Origin: an uncultured Oscillospiraceae bacterium
GTDB taxonomy: Bacteria > Bacillota > Clostridia > Oscillospirales > Ruminococcaceae
DNA length: 64,000 nt
Assembly: GCA_910577565.1 (NCBI GenBank)
Contig: CAJTNJ010000001.1
Coordinates: 62,001-126,000 of the forward strand
Direction: 5' to 3'
Shown here: positions 26,364 to 35,534 of the stretch, piece after piece
Layout of the letters: each line of letters begins with the position of its first letter
How positions within the stretch are numbered: the stretch's first letter is position 1
The notes under the pieces: model-generated
What the model was told of the DNA's origin: nothing
What the model saw: only the letters and a program-made list of their open reading frames with translations
The model's database searches: none
Translations under genes and position numbers: made by a program

Positions 26364-29027
26364 ATGAAAAAGATTATTACTACTGTGATAGCGGCATTTC
26401 TTGCAATCAATATCTTTGCAGGTGATGTTATATTAAAAGCAAGTGCTATGGAGTCTTTATCACCAAATGAAAAACATAGTCCTTTTATTGATAGCTATAG
26501 TGTAAACAAAGAATACATACAAAAAGGTGACCATTTTGATATAACGCTTAATGTCACTGATGAAAACATTAAAAAGGATATTGAACTGCAAAATGAATAT
26601 GTAAAAATGGATTATGACAGTGCTTTTTCATGTGAAAACACAGAGTCAGCATTTAAATCAGATTATATCGAATATGACAAAGATATGTGCGGTGGACAAA
26701 TAACATTTGAACTTAAAGATGTGGTTTATGATGAAGAAGGTCATAAATTCATAATTACATATGGGTTTGATTTAAATGGAGAAAGATACGAGAACACAAT
26801 TACATTTTACCTAGAAGAAACTGATCATGAAGTGCCTAAAACTGAAGACGAAATCAAAGGGTACGATTTAATAGAAGAAGATAAACAAAGAGGTACAACG
26901 CCTAAAGTTGATATAAAAGAATGCCACAAGAAAAACAATCCTCGTGCAAATAGAACCATTGTCTTATTTGGTGCAGATGAAAGAGTAAAAGACGCACAAA
27001 GGTGGTTAAATGCAAGGTATGGCGGCAAGCATGGATATACAATCATACCTGAAGATGGTGTTCCTGGAACAAGAGTAGCAAGTGCCTTTGTAAAAGGTCT
27101 TCAAATAGATTTAGGCATTGCAGAACCTACAGGAATATTTGGAAATGCAACAAAAGCAGCGTTTGATAGACAAATAGGCACATTAAATTATGGTTCCACT
27201 GATAGTGGAGATAAACAATATGTGACAATGTTACAACATGCTATGTTCTGTAAAGGATACAATCCTGGTTCGGTAAGTGGTAATTTTAAAGATAACACAT
27301 CAAGTGGAATAATAAATATGAAACACGATGCAGGATTTGCCGATGCAAACGATTCACAGGTAGATTCAATGTGGTTTAAAGCTCTACTAAGTTCAGATGC
27401 CTATAAATCAGTAAATGGTGGAAGCATAAAAATAAGAGAAGCTCAACAATATTTAAATAGAAATTATTATAGATATTTTGGGATAGGGCCATGTGATGGT
27501 CACTATTCAAGAGACACAAATAAGGCCATAATATATGCATGGCAGGCAGAAGAGGGACTAGATACAAATACAGCAAATGGTAATTTTGGTCCTACAACAA
27601 AAGAAAAATGTCCTAATTTGCCAAATGATTCAAGATATTCTGGGCAAACTCTGAAAAACTTTACAAGGATATTGCAATATGCATTATATTTCAACGGAGT
27701 AGAATTATCCGAGAACACAGGTTTTAACGGAGAATATAATGCAAACACAAAGAAATGTGTGCAAAATTTTCAAAAATTCATGTGTTTGCCAAATACAAAT
27801 GGAAACGCTGATGTAGGAACAATAATGTCGCTAATGTTGAGTAAAGGAGACACAAGCAGAGCTGCTAAGGGTTGCGACTGTTCAACTAAATTAGATGCCT
27901 CTAAAGTGTCAACATTATACAATGCAGGATATAGATATGTTGGAAGATATTTAACAAATGTCCCCGGCGGACGAGATAAGATGATGACAATAAATGAATT
28001 TAGAACAATATCAGAGGGAGGCATGCGAGTATTTCCAATATTCCAGCAAGGCAATGAATATAAAGATCATTTTAGCGAAGCACAAGGAGAAATAGACGCA
28101 AAATTAGCGGTTGAGGCAGCAAAAAATATTTATATTGGACAGAATGCAACTATATATTTTGCAGTAGATTATGATTTTATGGATTATGAAGTAAAGGAAA
28201 GAGTAATACCATACTTTTTGGGAGTCAACTCAGTAATGCATGAGATATATAAAGATGAATATAAAATAGGAGTATATGGTTCAAGGAACATATGCACAAG
28301 AGTGAGCAATCAAGGTTTTGCAACATCAAGCTTTGTAAGTGACATGTCAACAGGATATAGTGGCAACTATGGATACCCCATGCCAACTAACTGGGCATTT
28401 GACCAATACTATGAATATACCCCTTTTGGATTTGGGTTGGACAAAGTAGCAGTATCTGGAAGAGATAATGGAGTAGCTTTAAACACAAAATATAGCGGAT
28501 ATAACAGACAAGCTGCAAGAGAATATGCAAATATGTGGAATGGCAGTTTTAATAAGCAAGAATATCGTCAATACAGTGCAGATTGTGCTAATTTTGTATC
28601 ACAGTGTTTGGTAGCAGGTGGAATATCGATGAATGATACTTGGTATTCAAAGAAAATTAATGATAGTAATTTTGATGTTGGAGAGCCATGGAGATTGGCA
28701 AAAAAACAATATGAATATTTTAAAAACGATGCGTGTGGATATAGAAATGGAGAAATAATAAAAATAACCACGCGTGAAGAGGTGGCATCGGTACTAACAA
28801 GATGTGCAGCAGAAGGAAACCCAATACAGATGGGAGATTTAATGTATTTTGCACATAAAGGGCAAGGAGAAGAAGGCGTGCATCATGCAACGATAATATC
28901 GTACACAGATTCAGGATGTATAAAATATGCAGCTCATACCGATCCACAATTTGATGAGGATGTTAATAATGATGTTCATTTAGATAAATATGACGTATTT
29001 ATAATAAGAATGCATAATAGCAATTAA
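26364..29027 (+). CDS. secreted multidomain wall hydrolase: PG-binding repeats, DUF1906 glycosidase-like, amidase
   Basis: An 887-residue exported protein. Order: signal peptide (MKKIITTVIAAFLA, cleavage near ASA), a beta-rich unknown domain (about 35-180), four peptidoglycan-binding-like repeats (about 207-495, for example DAQRWLNARYGGKHGY and EAQQYLNRNYY), a DUF1906/Rv2525c-like glycoside hydrolase domain (about 503-715, from GCDCSTKLDASKV, with FAVDYDFMD), and a C-terminal amidase_6 domain with C741 in ADCANFVSQC and H840/H841. ATG 26364 follows AAAGGATG. It probably binds and cuts peptidoglycan outside the cell. Two membrane-protein genes follow closely (first gap 15 bases). Confidence 0.85.
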   Translation: MKKIITTVIAAFLAINIFAGDVILKASAMESLSPNEKHSPFIDSYSVNKEYIQKGDHFDITLNVTDENIKKDIELQNEYVKMDYDSAFSCENTESAFKSDYIEYDKDMCGGQITFELKDVVYDEEGHKFIITYGFDLNGERYENTITFYLEETDHEVPKTEDEIKGYDLIEEDKQRGTTPKVDIKECHKKNNPRANRTIVLFGADERVKDAQRWLNARYGGKHGYTIIPEDGVPGTRVASAFVKGLQIDLGIAEPTGIFGNATKAAFDRQIGTLNYGSTDSGDKQYVTMLQHAMFCKGYNPGSVSGNFKDNTSSGIINMKHDAGFADANDSQVDSMWFKALLSSDAYKSVNGGSIKIREAQQYLNRNYYRYFGIGPCDGHYSRDTNKAIIYAWQAEEGLDTNTANGNFGPTTKEKCPNLPNDSRYSGQTLKNFTRILQYALYFNGVELSENTGFNGEYNANTKKCVQNFQKFMCLPNTNGNADVGTIMSLMLSKGDTSRAAKGCDCSTKLDASKVSTLYNAGYRYVGRYLTNVPGGRDKMMTINEFRTISEGGMRVFPIFQQGNEYKDHFSEAQGEIDAKLAVEAAKNIYIGQNATIYFAVDYDFMDYEVKERVIPYFLGVNSVMHEIYKDEYKIGVYGSRNICTRVSNQGFATSSFVSDMSTGYSGNYGYPMPTNWAFDQYYEYTPFGFGLDKVAVSGRDNGVALNTKYSGYNRQAAREYANMWNGSFNKQEYRQYSADCANFVSQCLVAGGISMNDTWYSKKINDSNFDVGEPWRLAKKQYEYFKNDACGYRNGEIIKITTREEVASVLTRCAAEGNPIQMGDLMYFAHKGQGEEGVHHATIISYTDSGCIKYAAHTDPQFDEDVNNDVHLDKYDVFIIRMHNSN

Positions 29028-29042
29028 TTTTGAGGTATTGTT

Positions 29043-29663
29043 ATGAAAATTGATTATAAGAAAATAAAGAATTGGTTAATTAACAATAGCAAAATAATAT
29101 ATAGAATAACAGCTATTGTATTGTTGGCAATTCTGTCATATGGATTATATATCACATTTAGACAAATTATTATTAAGTTTAATCCTGTAAATTTTTATTA
29201 TGTACATATGGATAAATATTTATTGCATATATTTTATACATTAACATTTATATTAATTATACAATTTCTATTTATTTTAATATTAGGAAAAGTAAAAAGA
29301 GTAGCTAAACTATGTTGTTCAGTAATCATTTTGAATATGATAGCTATGTTAATTACTATTATATTATTTAGCATTTTTAGAGCGACTTATTGTGTTATAA
29401 TTGGGAAACTAACAGGCTTATTGGACACTATTTTCGTTTATTTATCAATGGATCTACTTTGGCCAGCAGGGGCAATTTGGTATGGACATGACTGGATATC
29501 TTCTATAATATTTGCAATACTTGCAAGTGGAATATCAACAACATTGCAATATTATTTCTTAAGAAAAAATACTAAAAGCAAAAAGCTATTGTTAACTTCA
29601 CTCATAATTTCATCTGTTATCGTTTACACCTGCATAACAATATTTTTTAACATAAGATATTAA
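29043..29663 (+). CDS. multi-pass membrane protein, tandem paralogue 1
   Basis: A 206-residue protein with about five hydrophobic helices and a basic cytoplasmic start (MKIDYKKIKNWLINNSK). No family is recognised. It shares its first about 35 and last about 50 residues almost exactly with the next gene, while the region 40-55 and 115-150 differ. It lies 15 bases after the secreted hydrolase gene and probably belongs to the same transcript. A regulatory or self-protection role is conceivable but rests only on position. Confidence 0.75.
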   Translation: MKIDYKKIKNWLINNSKIIYRITAIVLLAILSYGLYITFRQIIIKFNPVNFYYVHMDKYLLHIFYTLTFILIIQFLFILILGKVKRVAKLCCSVIILNMIAMLITIILFSIFRATYCVIIGKLTGLLDTIFVYLSMDLLWPAGAIWYGHDWISSIIFAILASGISTTLQYYFLRKNTKSKKLLLTSLIISSVIVYTCITIFFNIRY

Positions 29664-29668
29664 AACGC

Positions 29669-30259
29669 ATGAAAATTGATTATAAGAAAATAAAGAATTG
29701 GTTAATTAATAATAGTAAAACAATATATAGAATAACAGCTATTGTATTGTTAGTAATTCTGTCATATGGATTATACTCAACGTATGATGAAGTGTTTTTT
29801 CATTTAGGGAAAGTGGGAAGAGATAAATTTTGGTTATGCATTTTTTATACATTAACCTTTATACTAATCATACAATTTCTATTTGTTTTAATATTAGGAA
29901 AAGTAAGAAGAATAGCTAAACTATGTTGTTCGATAATTATTTTAAATATGATAGCTATGTTAATTACATTTATTTTAATATTTATATTTAATTTTATAGT
30001 ATATTACTCTGATTATCCTGCAGAAGGATACATACATGAATTATTAATAAGGTTGTTATGGCCTGCTAGTATTTGGGCATCTCACGATTGGATATACTCT
30101 ATAGCATTTGCAATACTTGCAAGTGGGATATCAACGACATTGCAATATTACTTCCTAAGAAAAAATACTAAAAGCAAAAAGCTATTGTTAACTTCGCTCA
30201 TAATTTCATCTGTTATCGTTTACACCTGCATAACAATATTTTTTAACATAAGGTATTAA
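29669..30259 (+). CDS. multi-pass membrane protein, tandem paralogue 2
   Basis: A 196-residue duplicate of the previous gene, starting 5 bases after its stop. The N-terminus and the last about 50 residues (from FAILASGISTTLQYYFL) are identical or nearly so. The loop regions are different in sequence and length, including an acidic extracellular-type segment YYSDYPAEGYIHE. No strong ribosome binding site precedes its ATG, so it may depend on coupling to paralogue 1. Confidence 0.75.
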   Translation: MKIDYKKIKNWLINNSKTIYRITAIVLLVILSYGLYSTYDEVFFHLGKVGRDKFWLCIFYTLTFILIIQFLFVLILGKVRRIAKLCCSIIILNMIAMLITFILIFIFNFIVYYSDYPAEGYIHELLIRLLWPASIWASHDWIYSIAFAILASGISTTLQYYFLRKNTKSKKLLLTSLIISSVIVYTCITIFFNIRY

Positions 30260-30281
30260 GTGCGCGCACAATAGTAATATA

Positions 30282-30330
30282 ATAAAGACCACAAAATAAA
30301 AATATAAATCTTGCGGTCTTTATGTTTTAT
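30282..30330. terminator. bidirectional terminator between convergent genes
   Basis: The stem ATAAAGACCACAA (30282-30294) / TTGCGGTCTTTAT (30311-30323) has one A-C mismatch on the plus strand and a G-T pair on the minus strand. It sits between the paralogue 2 stop and the convergent beta-lactamase-like gene. Confidence 0.7.
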
Positions 30331-30349
30331 ATAAAATGCTTTTGTACAA

Positions 30350-31201
30350 TTATTTATTTAAACAGTGATATTTATGAATTTTAGCAGTCAATTTTTGAAA
30401 AAATGCAGGTTGTTCTGTCTCGGGAATATCTTGTGACATTATTGCCAAAAAATATGGCTGATTATTCTCATCATAAATTATAGCCTCATCATTGCAAATT
30501 AGTTTTTCAGGTATCCAACCAGGTTTATGTAAAACTCTTAAATTTGGAACTCCTGCAGGAATTTTGTCATTATAAATGCCCGTTGAAAAGTAAAGTTTGG
30601 CTTTATCAGAAATATATGAATCTTCTGATATAAGATCATAAAGAACCTCTAAATGTCTAATTAAGTCTTTCGGACTAAAATCTTGGTAAGTAACTTTTTC
30701 AGTTTCAATTGGTGTTCCAATGCTTGCTAAAAAATTTTTTAAATTCTCTTCTGTAACTCTCTCTTTTAACATTCGAAATGCTACGTTATCACTTTTAGTT
30801 ATTAATAATTCAAGAAGTTGGTCTACAGTGTATTTATCGCCAAAATTTCCATATTGAATTTCTCCTGTTCCATCATATTTGTGTTGTTCTTTATATTCTA
30901 AAACTTCAGAAAATTCTATATTTCCTTCTTTAATCATTTTAAAAACAAACAAAGCTAAAAATGTTTTATTAGTGCTTGCAGGATCATATTGTTTTGATTC
31001 ATTATAACATAAACTTTCCATATTATAAGGATTCTTATAATAAAAACCAACATCATATTTTTGGCACATATTTGATATTTCTAAGCTTAATTTCTCTTTA
31101 TTGCAAGAATAAATATTATTAAAACAAAAAATAGCGAAAATAATAACAGAAAAGATAACAACAACTATTAAACAAGATATTATAATTTTTTTCAACTTCA
31201 A
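30350..31201 (-). CDS. class A beta-lactamase-fold serine hydrolase
   Basis: A 283-residue exported or membrane-anchored protein (hydrophobic helix about 5-27). Active-site signatures of the penicillin-recognising fold are S76-T-N-K79 (SxxK), S137-D-N139 and K226-P-G228 (KxG). I cannot find the E-x-x-L-N omega-loop motif that class A beta-lactamases need for deacylation, so it may be a penicillin-binding or other serine hydrolase rather than a resistance enzyme. It is 40 bases downstream of the 5'-nucleotidase gene and probably cotranscribed. Confidence 0.8.
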   Translation of the reverse strand: MKLKKIIISCLIVVVIFSVIIFAIFCFNNIYSCNKEKLSLEISNMCQKYDVGFYYKNPYNMESLCYNESKQYDPASTNKTFLALFVFKMIKEGNIEFSEVLEYKEQHKYDGTGEIQYGNFGDKYTVDQLLELLITKSDNVAFRMLKERVTEENLKNFLASIGTPIETEKVTYQDFSPKDLIRHLEVLYDLISEDSYISDKAKLYFSTGIYNDKIPAGVPNLRVLHKPGWIPEKLICNDEAIIYDENNQPYFLAIMSQDIPETEQPAFFQKLTAKIHKYHCLNK

Positions 31202-31241
31202 ATTCCCCTTTTTTATTTAATATGACTAAAATAATATTAAC

Positions 31242-32780
31242 TTAATTAACTTTTAAACAATTGCCTGAATCAAAACTTTTTACAAATGTTTCTGTAATAG
31301 GACTAGTATTTTTTATATAGTTAATGAATATTTCATCTAAACCGGAAAAGTAATTTACATCCGGACTATTTCCAATAAGGTCATAACCATCTCCACCATT
31401 AGCTATGAAATCACTTGTTGCTAAAATATAAGTCTTTTTAAGCTCTATCTCATGACCACCAATAGTAACTGATTTAACTCTTGAACCTATAGGAGAGTTT
31501 TTATCTATAACACATGTTGCTCCTGCTATTTGAGGAAACTTAACTGAAGGATATGGATATTCAGAGAAAGCAATTTCTAATGATTTAATAATATCTTCAC
31601 CTTTCACTGATTTTGTAATTACACAATTTCCAAACGGAAACACCTTTATAATGTCATTAATTGTAATATCACCAATATTTATGCTGTTTTTAAAACTTCC
31701 GCTGTTAATAAATACCATTTGAGCATTAGTTTCTTTTATTATAGCATCTGTAACTAATTTTGTTAAATAAGTTTCCTCTTTTCTAACAATAGACTTTGTA
31801 CCATCTAAATATACTTCAGAATTTCCTATTATTTGATTAAGCATTGGAGAAAGTTGATTATTGATTTTCTCGAGTTGCTCATCTATTTTGGCACTTGGTT
31901 CCATTTGGTCCAACTCAGAAAATGGTATATTTTCAGGTAAAATTGTTTTTAACCCATTGTGCATGGATATTTTAACGATGCCTAAGTTTTCTGTATAGTT
32001 GCCTGCAGATGTTATAACAGCTTTCCCCTCAACCTGATTTATTTTATCTAAAGTTGAATGGCTGTGTCCATCAATAATCAAGTCCAAACCATCCACAGCA
32101 TCTCTTACATCATATGAACGATTACATATGCTTTTATCACTTATACCCAAATGACAAACTGCAATAATAATGTCAGCACCTTCAGATCTCAGCTTGCTGA
32201 CTTGATTTTTAGCAGTTTCTACAGGATCCTCAAATTTTAAATTTTCAACATTTTTAGGGTTAGTCTTAAAAACAGTTTCTGGAGTAACAAGCCCAAAAAT
32301 TCCTATTTTTACATTATCTATATTTTTAATATCATTTTCAACAAATGGCATTTCACCATTTTGTAAATAAAGATTTGCAGCCAAAATTTTAAATGACATT
32401 GTTTGTGACAATTCCTTCAATCTGTCATATCCATAATTAAAGTCATGATTTCCGGGAACACAATAATCATATCCAATTAAATTCATCAAAGAAACCACTG
32501 TTTCTCCTTTTGACACAGTTGCAATTGGTTGACCATGAAAAACATCTCCTGCATCAAACAACATCAAATTTTTGTTTTTTTCTCTAAGTTTAGAAATATA
32601 AGTATCCATCTTAGAATAACCTGATACATTATTTTCTTTGTCATAAACCATTCTTCCATGAACATCATTTGTATGTACTATCATTAAGTCTAAGTCTTTA
32701 TGCTTTGTTTCAAATGTAGAACATCCTTGTGTAAAGAAAATGGTAACAACTAAAGTTAAAATTAACGCTTTTATTTTCAT
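31242..32780 (-). CDS. 5'-nucleotidase / 2',3'-cyclic phosphodiesterase-type lipoprotein
   Basis: A 512-residue lipoprotein (lipobox TQGC, C20) facing the outside. The N-terminal calcineurin-like metallophosphatase domain has HTNDVHGR (35-42), FDAGDVFHG, GNHDFNYG, and DGHSHS. The C-terminal 5'-nucleotidase substrate domain includes FPFGNCVITKSVKGEDI and TSDFIANGGDGYD. The family removes phosphate from external nucleotides for salvage. It is first in a two-gene operon with the beta-lactamase-like gene. Confidence 0.92.
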   Translation of the reverse strand: MKIKALILTLVVTIFFTQGCSTFETKHKDLDLMIVHTNDVHGRMVYDKENNVSGYSKMDTYISKLREKNKNLMLFDAGDVFHGQPIATVSKGETVVSLMNLIGYDYCVPGNHDFNYGYDRLKELSQTMSFKILAANLYLQNGEMPFVENDIKNIDNVKIGIFGLVTPETVFKTNPKNVENLKFEDPVETAKNQVSKLRSEGADIIIAVCHLGISDKSICNRSYDVRDAVDGLDLIIDGHSHSTLDKINQVEGKAVITSAGNYTENLGIVKISMHNGLKTILPENIPFSELDQMEPSAKIDEQLEKINNQLSPMLNQIIGNSEVYLDGTKSIVRKEETYLTKLVTDAIIKETNAQMVFINSGSFKNSINIGDITINDIIKVFPFGNCVITKSVKGEDIIKSLEIAFSEYPYPSVKFPQIAGATCVIDKNSPIGSRVKSVTIGGHEIELKKTYILATSDFIANGGDGYDLIGNSPDVNYFSGLDEIFINYIKNTSPITETFVKSFDSGNCLKVN

Positions 32781-33177
32781 AATATATAATCTCCTATTTT
32801 AATTACATAGTTCATTATATTAATTTTTTTCTAAATGTCAATTACAATTGAAAAGTGAGGAGTCAAGCATAGGTAATATAAATAAAGAGTATATAAAAAT
32901 TCTTAGTTAAAATATACTGATTTGCTATAAAATATTATTAGTTTGTTCTTAGACAAAAGCACTCTCAAATTTATGAATACTATAGATAAATTTACTCTTG
33001 TAAAAATACATAAACAGCTCTTTGCTGGCACTAAAAAACAGCACATCTTTTGCAATTTAAATTGCAATTATTTGAATTTTTAATAAATTCATGCTAATTG
33101 GTTTAAAATCAATTAATAATTATAATATCAATTTTTTACGATCAGACATAATATAATATGAAAGGAGTTTGATAAAA
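32781..33177. other. divergent intergenic region (nucleotidase / cotJ)
   Basis: About 400 bases. It holds the nucleotidase promoter at the left and the cotJA ribosome site AAAGGAG at 33161-33167. An 18-base perfect palindrome TTGCAATTTAAATTGCAA lies at 33050-33067 and could be a protein-binding site. CATAATAT near 33147 loosely resembles a sigma-E -10 box, but no clear -35 was found. Confidence 0.5.
32814..32841 (-). promoter_or_regulatory. sigma-A promoter of the nucleotidase operon
   Basis: Minus strand TTGACA (32836-32841), 16 bases, TATAAT (32814-32819), about 35 bases upstream of the start codon. Confidence 0.7.
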
Positions 33178-33405
33178 TTGAATCAATTTCATAGTATACA
33201 AAATTGCAGAACTATGCATATGATGCCAAATATCAATGAAAATATTGTTAATTCGGATAAAAATAATATAGCTCACTTTCCAATCGGCATGGCTTATGTA
33301 CCATGGCAAAAATGGAAAAAAATATATAGAAGTGACATTGCGTTGCAACGAGGCACTATATTTCAAGAACTAGATCTGCCATTTTTAGGTGAGGAGGTAG
33401 TATAA
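33178..33405 (+). CDS. cotJA: spore coat protein CotJA
   Basis: A small spore-coat associated protein (about 75 residues) with the CotJA pattern FPIGMAYVPWQKWKKIYRSDIALQRGTIFQELDLPF. TTG 33178 is 10 bases after AAAGGAG; an earlier in-frame TTG at 33169 is only one base from it, so the later start is chosen. It heads the conserved cotJA-cotJB-cotJC operon, which in Bacillus is transcribed by sigma-E in the mother cell. Confidence 0.92.
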   Translation: MNQFHSIQNCRTMHMMPNINENIVNSDKNNIAHFPIGMAYVPWQKWKKIYRSDIALQRGTIFQELDLPFLGEEVV

Positions 33406-33406
33406 T

Positions 33407-33658
33407 ATGAATGAACGAGAAAAAGCAATGAAAGATGTACAAATTGCAGATTTTGCTTTAATTGATACTATATTATATTTAGATACACATCCAACTGATA
33501 AAGAAGCTTTAGAACAATATGATAAATATAAAAAAATTAGTGAGGATACCAGATGGAGATATACATCAAAATTTGGACCACTCAATAGCAATATGGTTGA
33601 TTCATCCAATAAATTTGATTGGGTAAATAATCCTTGGCCTTGGGAGGTTAATGCATAA
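33407..33658 (+). CDS. cotJB: spore coat protein CotJB
   Basis: An 83-residue coat-associated protein. It has the CotJB features DFALIDTILYLDTHPTDKEALEQYDKY and a C-terminal WVNNPWPWEVN. GAGGAGG precedes ATG. One base separates it from cotJA, and its stop overlaps the cotJC start by one base (TAATG). Confidence 0.94.
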   Translation: MNEREKAMKDVQIADFALIDTILYLDTHPTDKEALEQYDKYKKISEDTRWRYTSKFGPLNSNMVDSSNKFDWVNNPWPWEVNA

Positions 33659-34287
33659 TGTGGAATTATGATAAAAAATTAGAATATCCGGTAAACATAA
33701 AAAATCCAAATCCTACTATGGCAAAATTGGTATCAAGTCAATTTGGTGGACCACACGGCGAATTAGGCGCATCTTTAAGATATTTAAGTCAAAGATTTGC
33801 AATGCCATATAAAGAAGCAAAAGCAATTTTAACTGATATAGGCACTGAAGAATTAGCTCATATGGAAATTGTAAACACAATCATGCATCAACTAACTAAA
33901 AATTTAACAACAAAAGAGATAAAAAATTCAAGTTTTGCTCCATATTTTATGGATCATACAACTGGAATTTACCCTGTTGATGCAAGTGGTGTACCGTTTA
34001 ATGCTTCGCAGTTTGCATCTACTGGTGATCCAATAGCTGATCTTATGGAAGATATGGCTGCTGAACAAAAAGCAAGACTTACCTACGATAATATATTAAG
34101 GTTAGCCGATGACCCAGATGTAAGAGATCCTATTAAGTTTCTAAGAGAACGCGAAATAGTTCACTTTCAACGCTTTGGTGAAGCACTAAGAATTGTACAA
34201 GACCATTTAAACTCCAAAAACTTCTATGCATTTAACCCAGCTTTTGATAATAAAACTAAATATAATAGCCAATCGACATGTCAATAA
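33658..34287 (+). CDS. cotJC: spore coat protein CotJC (manganese catalase family)
   Basis: A 209-residue di-manganese catalase-like protein. The ferritin-like helices carry the metal ligands in the segments SSQFGGPHGELGASLRY, ILTDIGTEELAHMEIV, DMAAEQKARLTYDN and REREIVHFQRFGEAL. It is thought to be incorporated in the spore coat and protect against peroxide. Translation is coupled to cotJB. Confidence 0.95.
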   Translation: MWNYDKKLEYPVNIKNPNPTMAKLVSSQFGGPHGELGASLRYLSQRFAMPYKEAKAILTDIGTEELAHMEIVNTIMHQLTKNLTTKEIKNSSFAPYFMDHTTGIYPVDASGVPFNASQFASTGDPIADLMEDMAAEQKARLTYDNILRLADDPDVRDPIKFLREREIVHFQRFGEALRIVQDHLNSKNFYAFNPAFDNKTKYNSQSTCQ

Positions 34288-34333
34288 CTAAATAGTTCAT
34301 AAGATATACTCATGAAAATCTATCTAATCTTTT

Positions 34334-34385
34334 AAATGATAGTAGATACTTTTTGTATCCGCTATCATTTTATCGTTTTATATTT
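34334..34385 (+). terminator. intrinsic terminator of cotJABC
   Basis: A two-part stem: AAATGATAG (34334-34342) / CTATCATTT (34362-34370) encloses GATAC/GTATC. A T-rich tail follows. Confidence 0.85.
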
Positions 34386-34437
34386 TTTTAGTTTTAATAA
34401 TAATAAAAAATAATGAAATATTATACAAAACAATAGT

Positions 34438-35443
34438 TGTAGGTTTATCAATGATGTATTCACATTATAAAAAGAAAAAATATGTTTAGGGAATTGACAA
34501 TTTAGAGGACGCATTGGAAATTTATTGTGTTGGCTGTTTCTTTGAAATCATTAAATGAATAAATGTATGTGAAATATAAAATTCTTTATTATCTTTGCGA
34601 TGAGAACATTCAACTTTGCCATTATATCTTGGTGTGTACGGTATTATTAATTTGTGCTTTGTTTTTAACTTTGCAAGGGTAACTTCAAATAAGCTTTTTT
34701 TAGATATTCATAAGTTTAAGTGATTAGTAAATTCAGAACTATTGTTTGTTTGAACACACTCAATAGCATATGGAAATACTCCGACTAAATGTTCTAATAA
34801 CATCGCAGAAAAATAGATACTATGTTCTTTCAAAGCTTCTAGATAGCGATATCTGCTGTATTCGATAAAATTTCTTGCCTTTCGCATTGCTTATTAGGCA
34901 AACTGATAGGACAAATTTCACATCTATTTGTACACGCTGGCCAGGATATTGCATTTACTCATAAGGCTTAGGAATATACTTGGATTTGGTAGTTTTACAG
35001 TCATTTGACCGCTTCTAATCAGAACACAATACAGCCCAAAGATAGAGCGAATATATCCACGCTGCCAAAATTTTACCCATAAAACTTGGGGTTTCTTCGT
35101 CGCCTATTGCGAATCAATGCAAGTTCTTGCTCAATATGTTGATTGGGATGATGATGATGATGATGAGGTTTATGAGGCTTGTCAGCAAGAGAATGTAATG
35201 AACCGTCATATCTTTTTAACCAGAGATAAATATACTGTCGGTTAGTACTATAGTGGATATCCGCTTTAGCAACAACATGCTTTTTAGCATAAAGATTAAA
35301 GATTGACGATAAAGCATAGTCTGTGTTATCTTATTCATAGTGAATAGGACACCTGCTTTCGTTTTTTGTAACTCAACCTTAACACAGTTTGCTTCTATTT
35401 GCTATTTTTTCTATTTTCGTCATACATCATTGTAACACCTACA
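34438..35443 (-). mobile_element. decayed IS481-type insertion sequence, copy 2 (inverted)
   Basis: About 1.0 kb in opposite orientation to copy 1. Its ends are TGTAGGTTTATCAATGATG at 34438 and, in reverse, TGTAGGTGTTACAATGATG ending at 35443. The two copies bracket 24862-34437. No target-site duplication was seen. Confidence 0.8.
34540..35345 (-). pseudogene. IS481-family transposase, inactivated (copy 2)
   Basis: On the minus strand, broken frames recover the same segments as copy 1: KYIPKPYE, YPGQRVQID, the YSRYRYL region near 34850 and the TPRYNGKVECSHRKDN region near 34600. The stops and frameshifts differ from those of copy 1, so the two copies decayed independently. Confidence 0.82.
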
Positions 35444-35473
35444 TTTATTTTTTATAACATTGAAATTTTTTAG

Positions 35474-35502
35474 TTGACATTATATTCTAGTTTTGATATA
35501 CT
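35474..35502 (+). promoter_or_regulatory. sigma-A promoter of the aroF-tyrA operon
   Basis: TTGACA (35474-35479), 17 bases, TATACT (35497-35502). Transcription would start near 35509, giving a leader RNA of about 225 bases before aroF. Confidence 0.82.
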
Positions 35503-35534
35503 GGTTTTATAGATTATATTTAGGGGTTTTAGTT

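Noticed and set aside
24862..34437. Composite transposon bounded by the IS481 copies
   Set aside because: Both copies are inactive, have different ends, and enclose the cotJ sporulation operon; no target-site duplication of the whole block was found.
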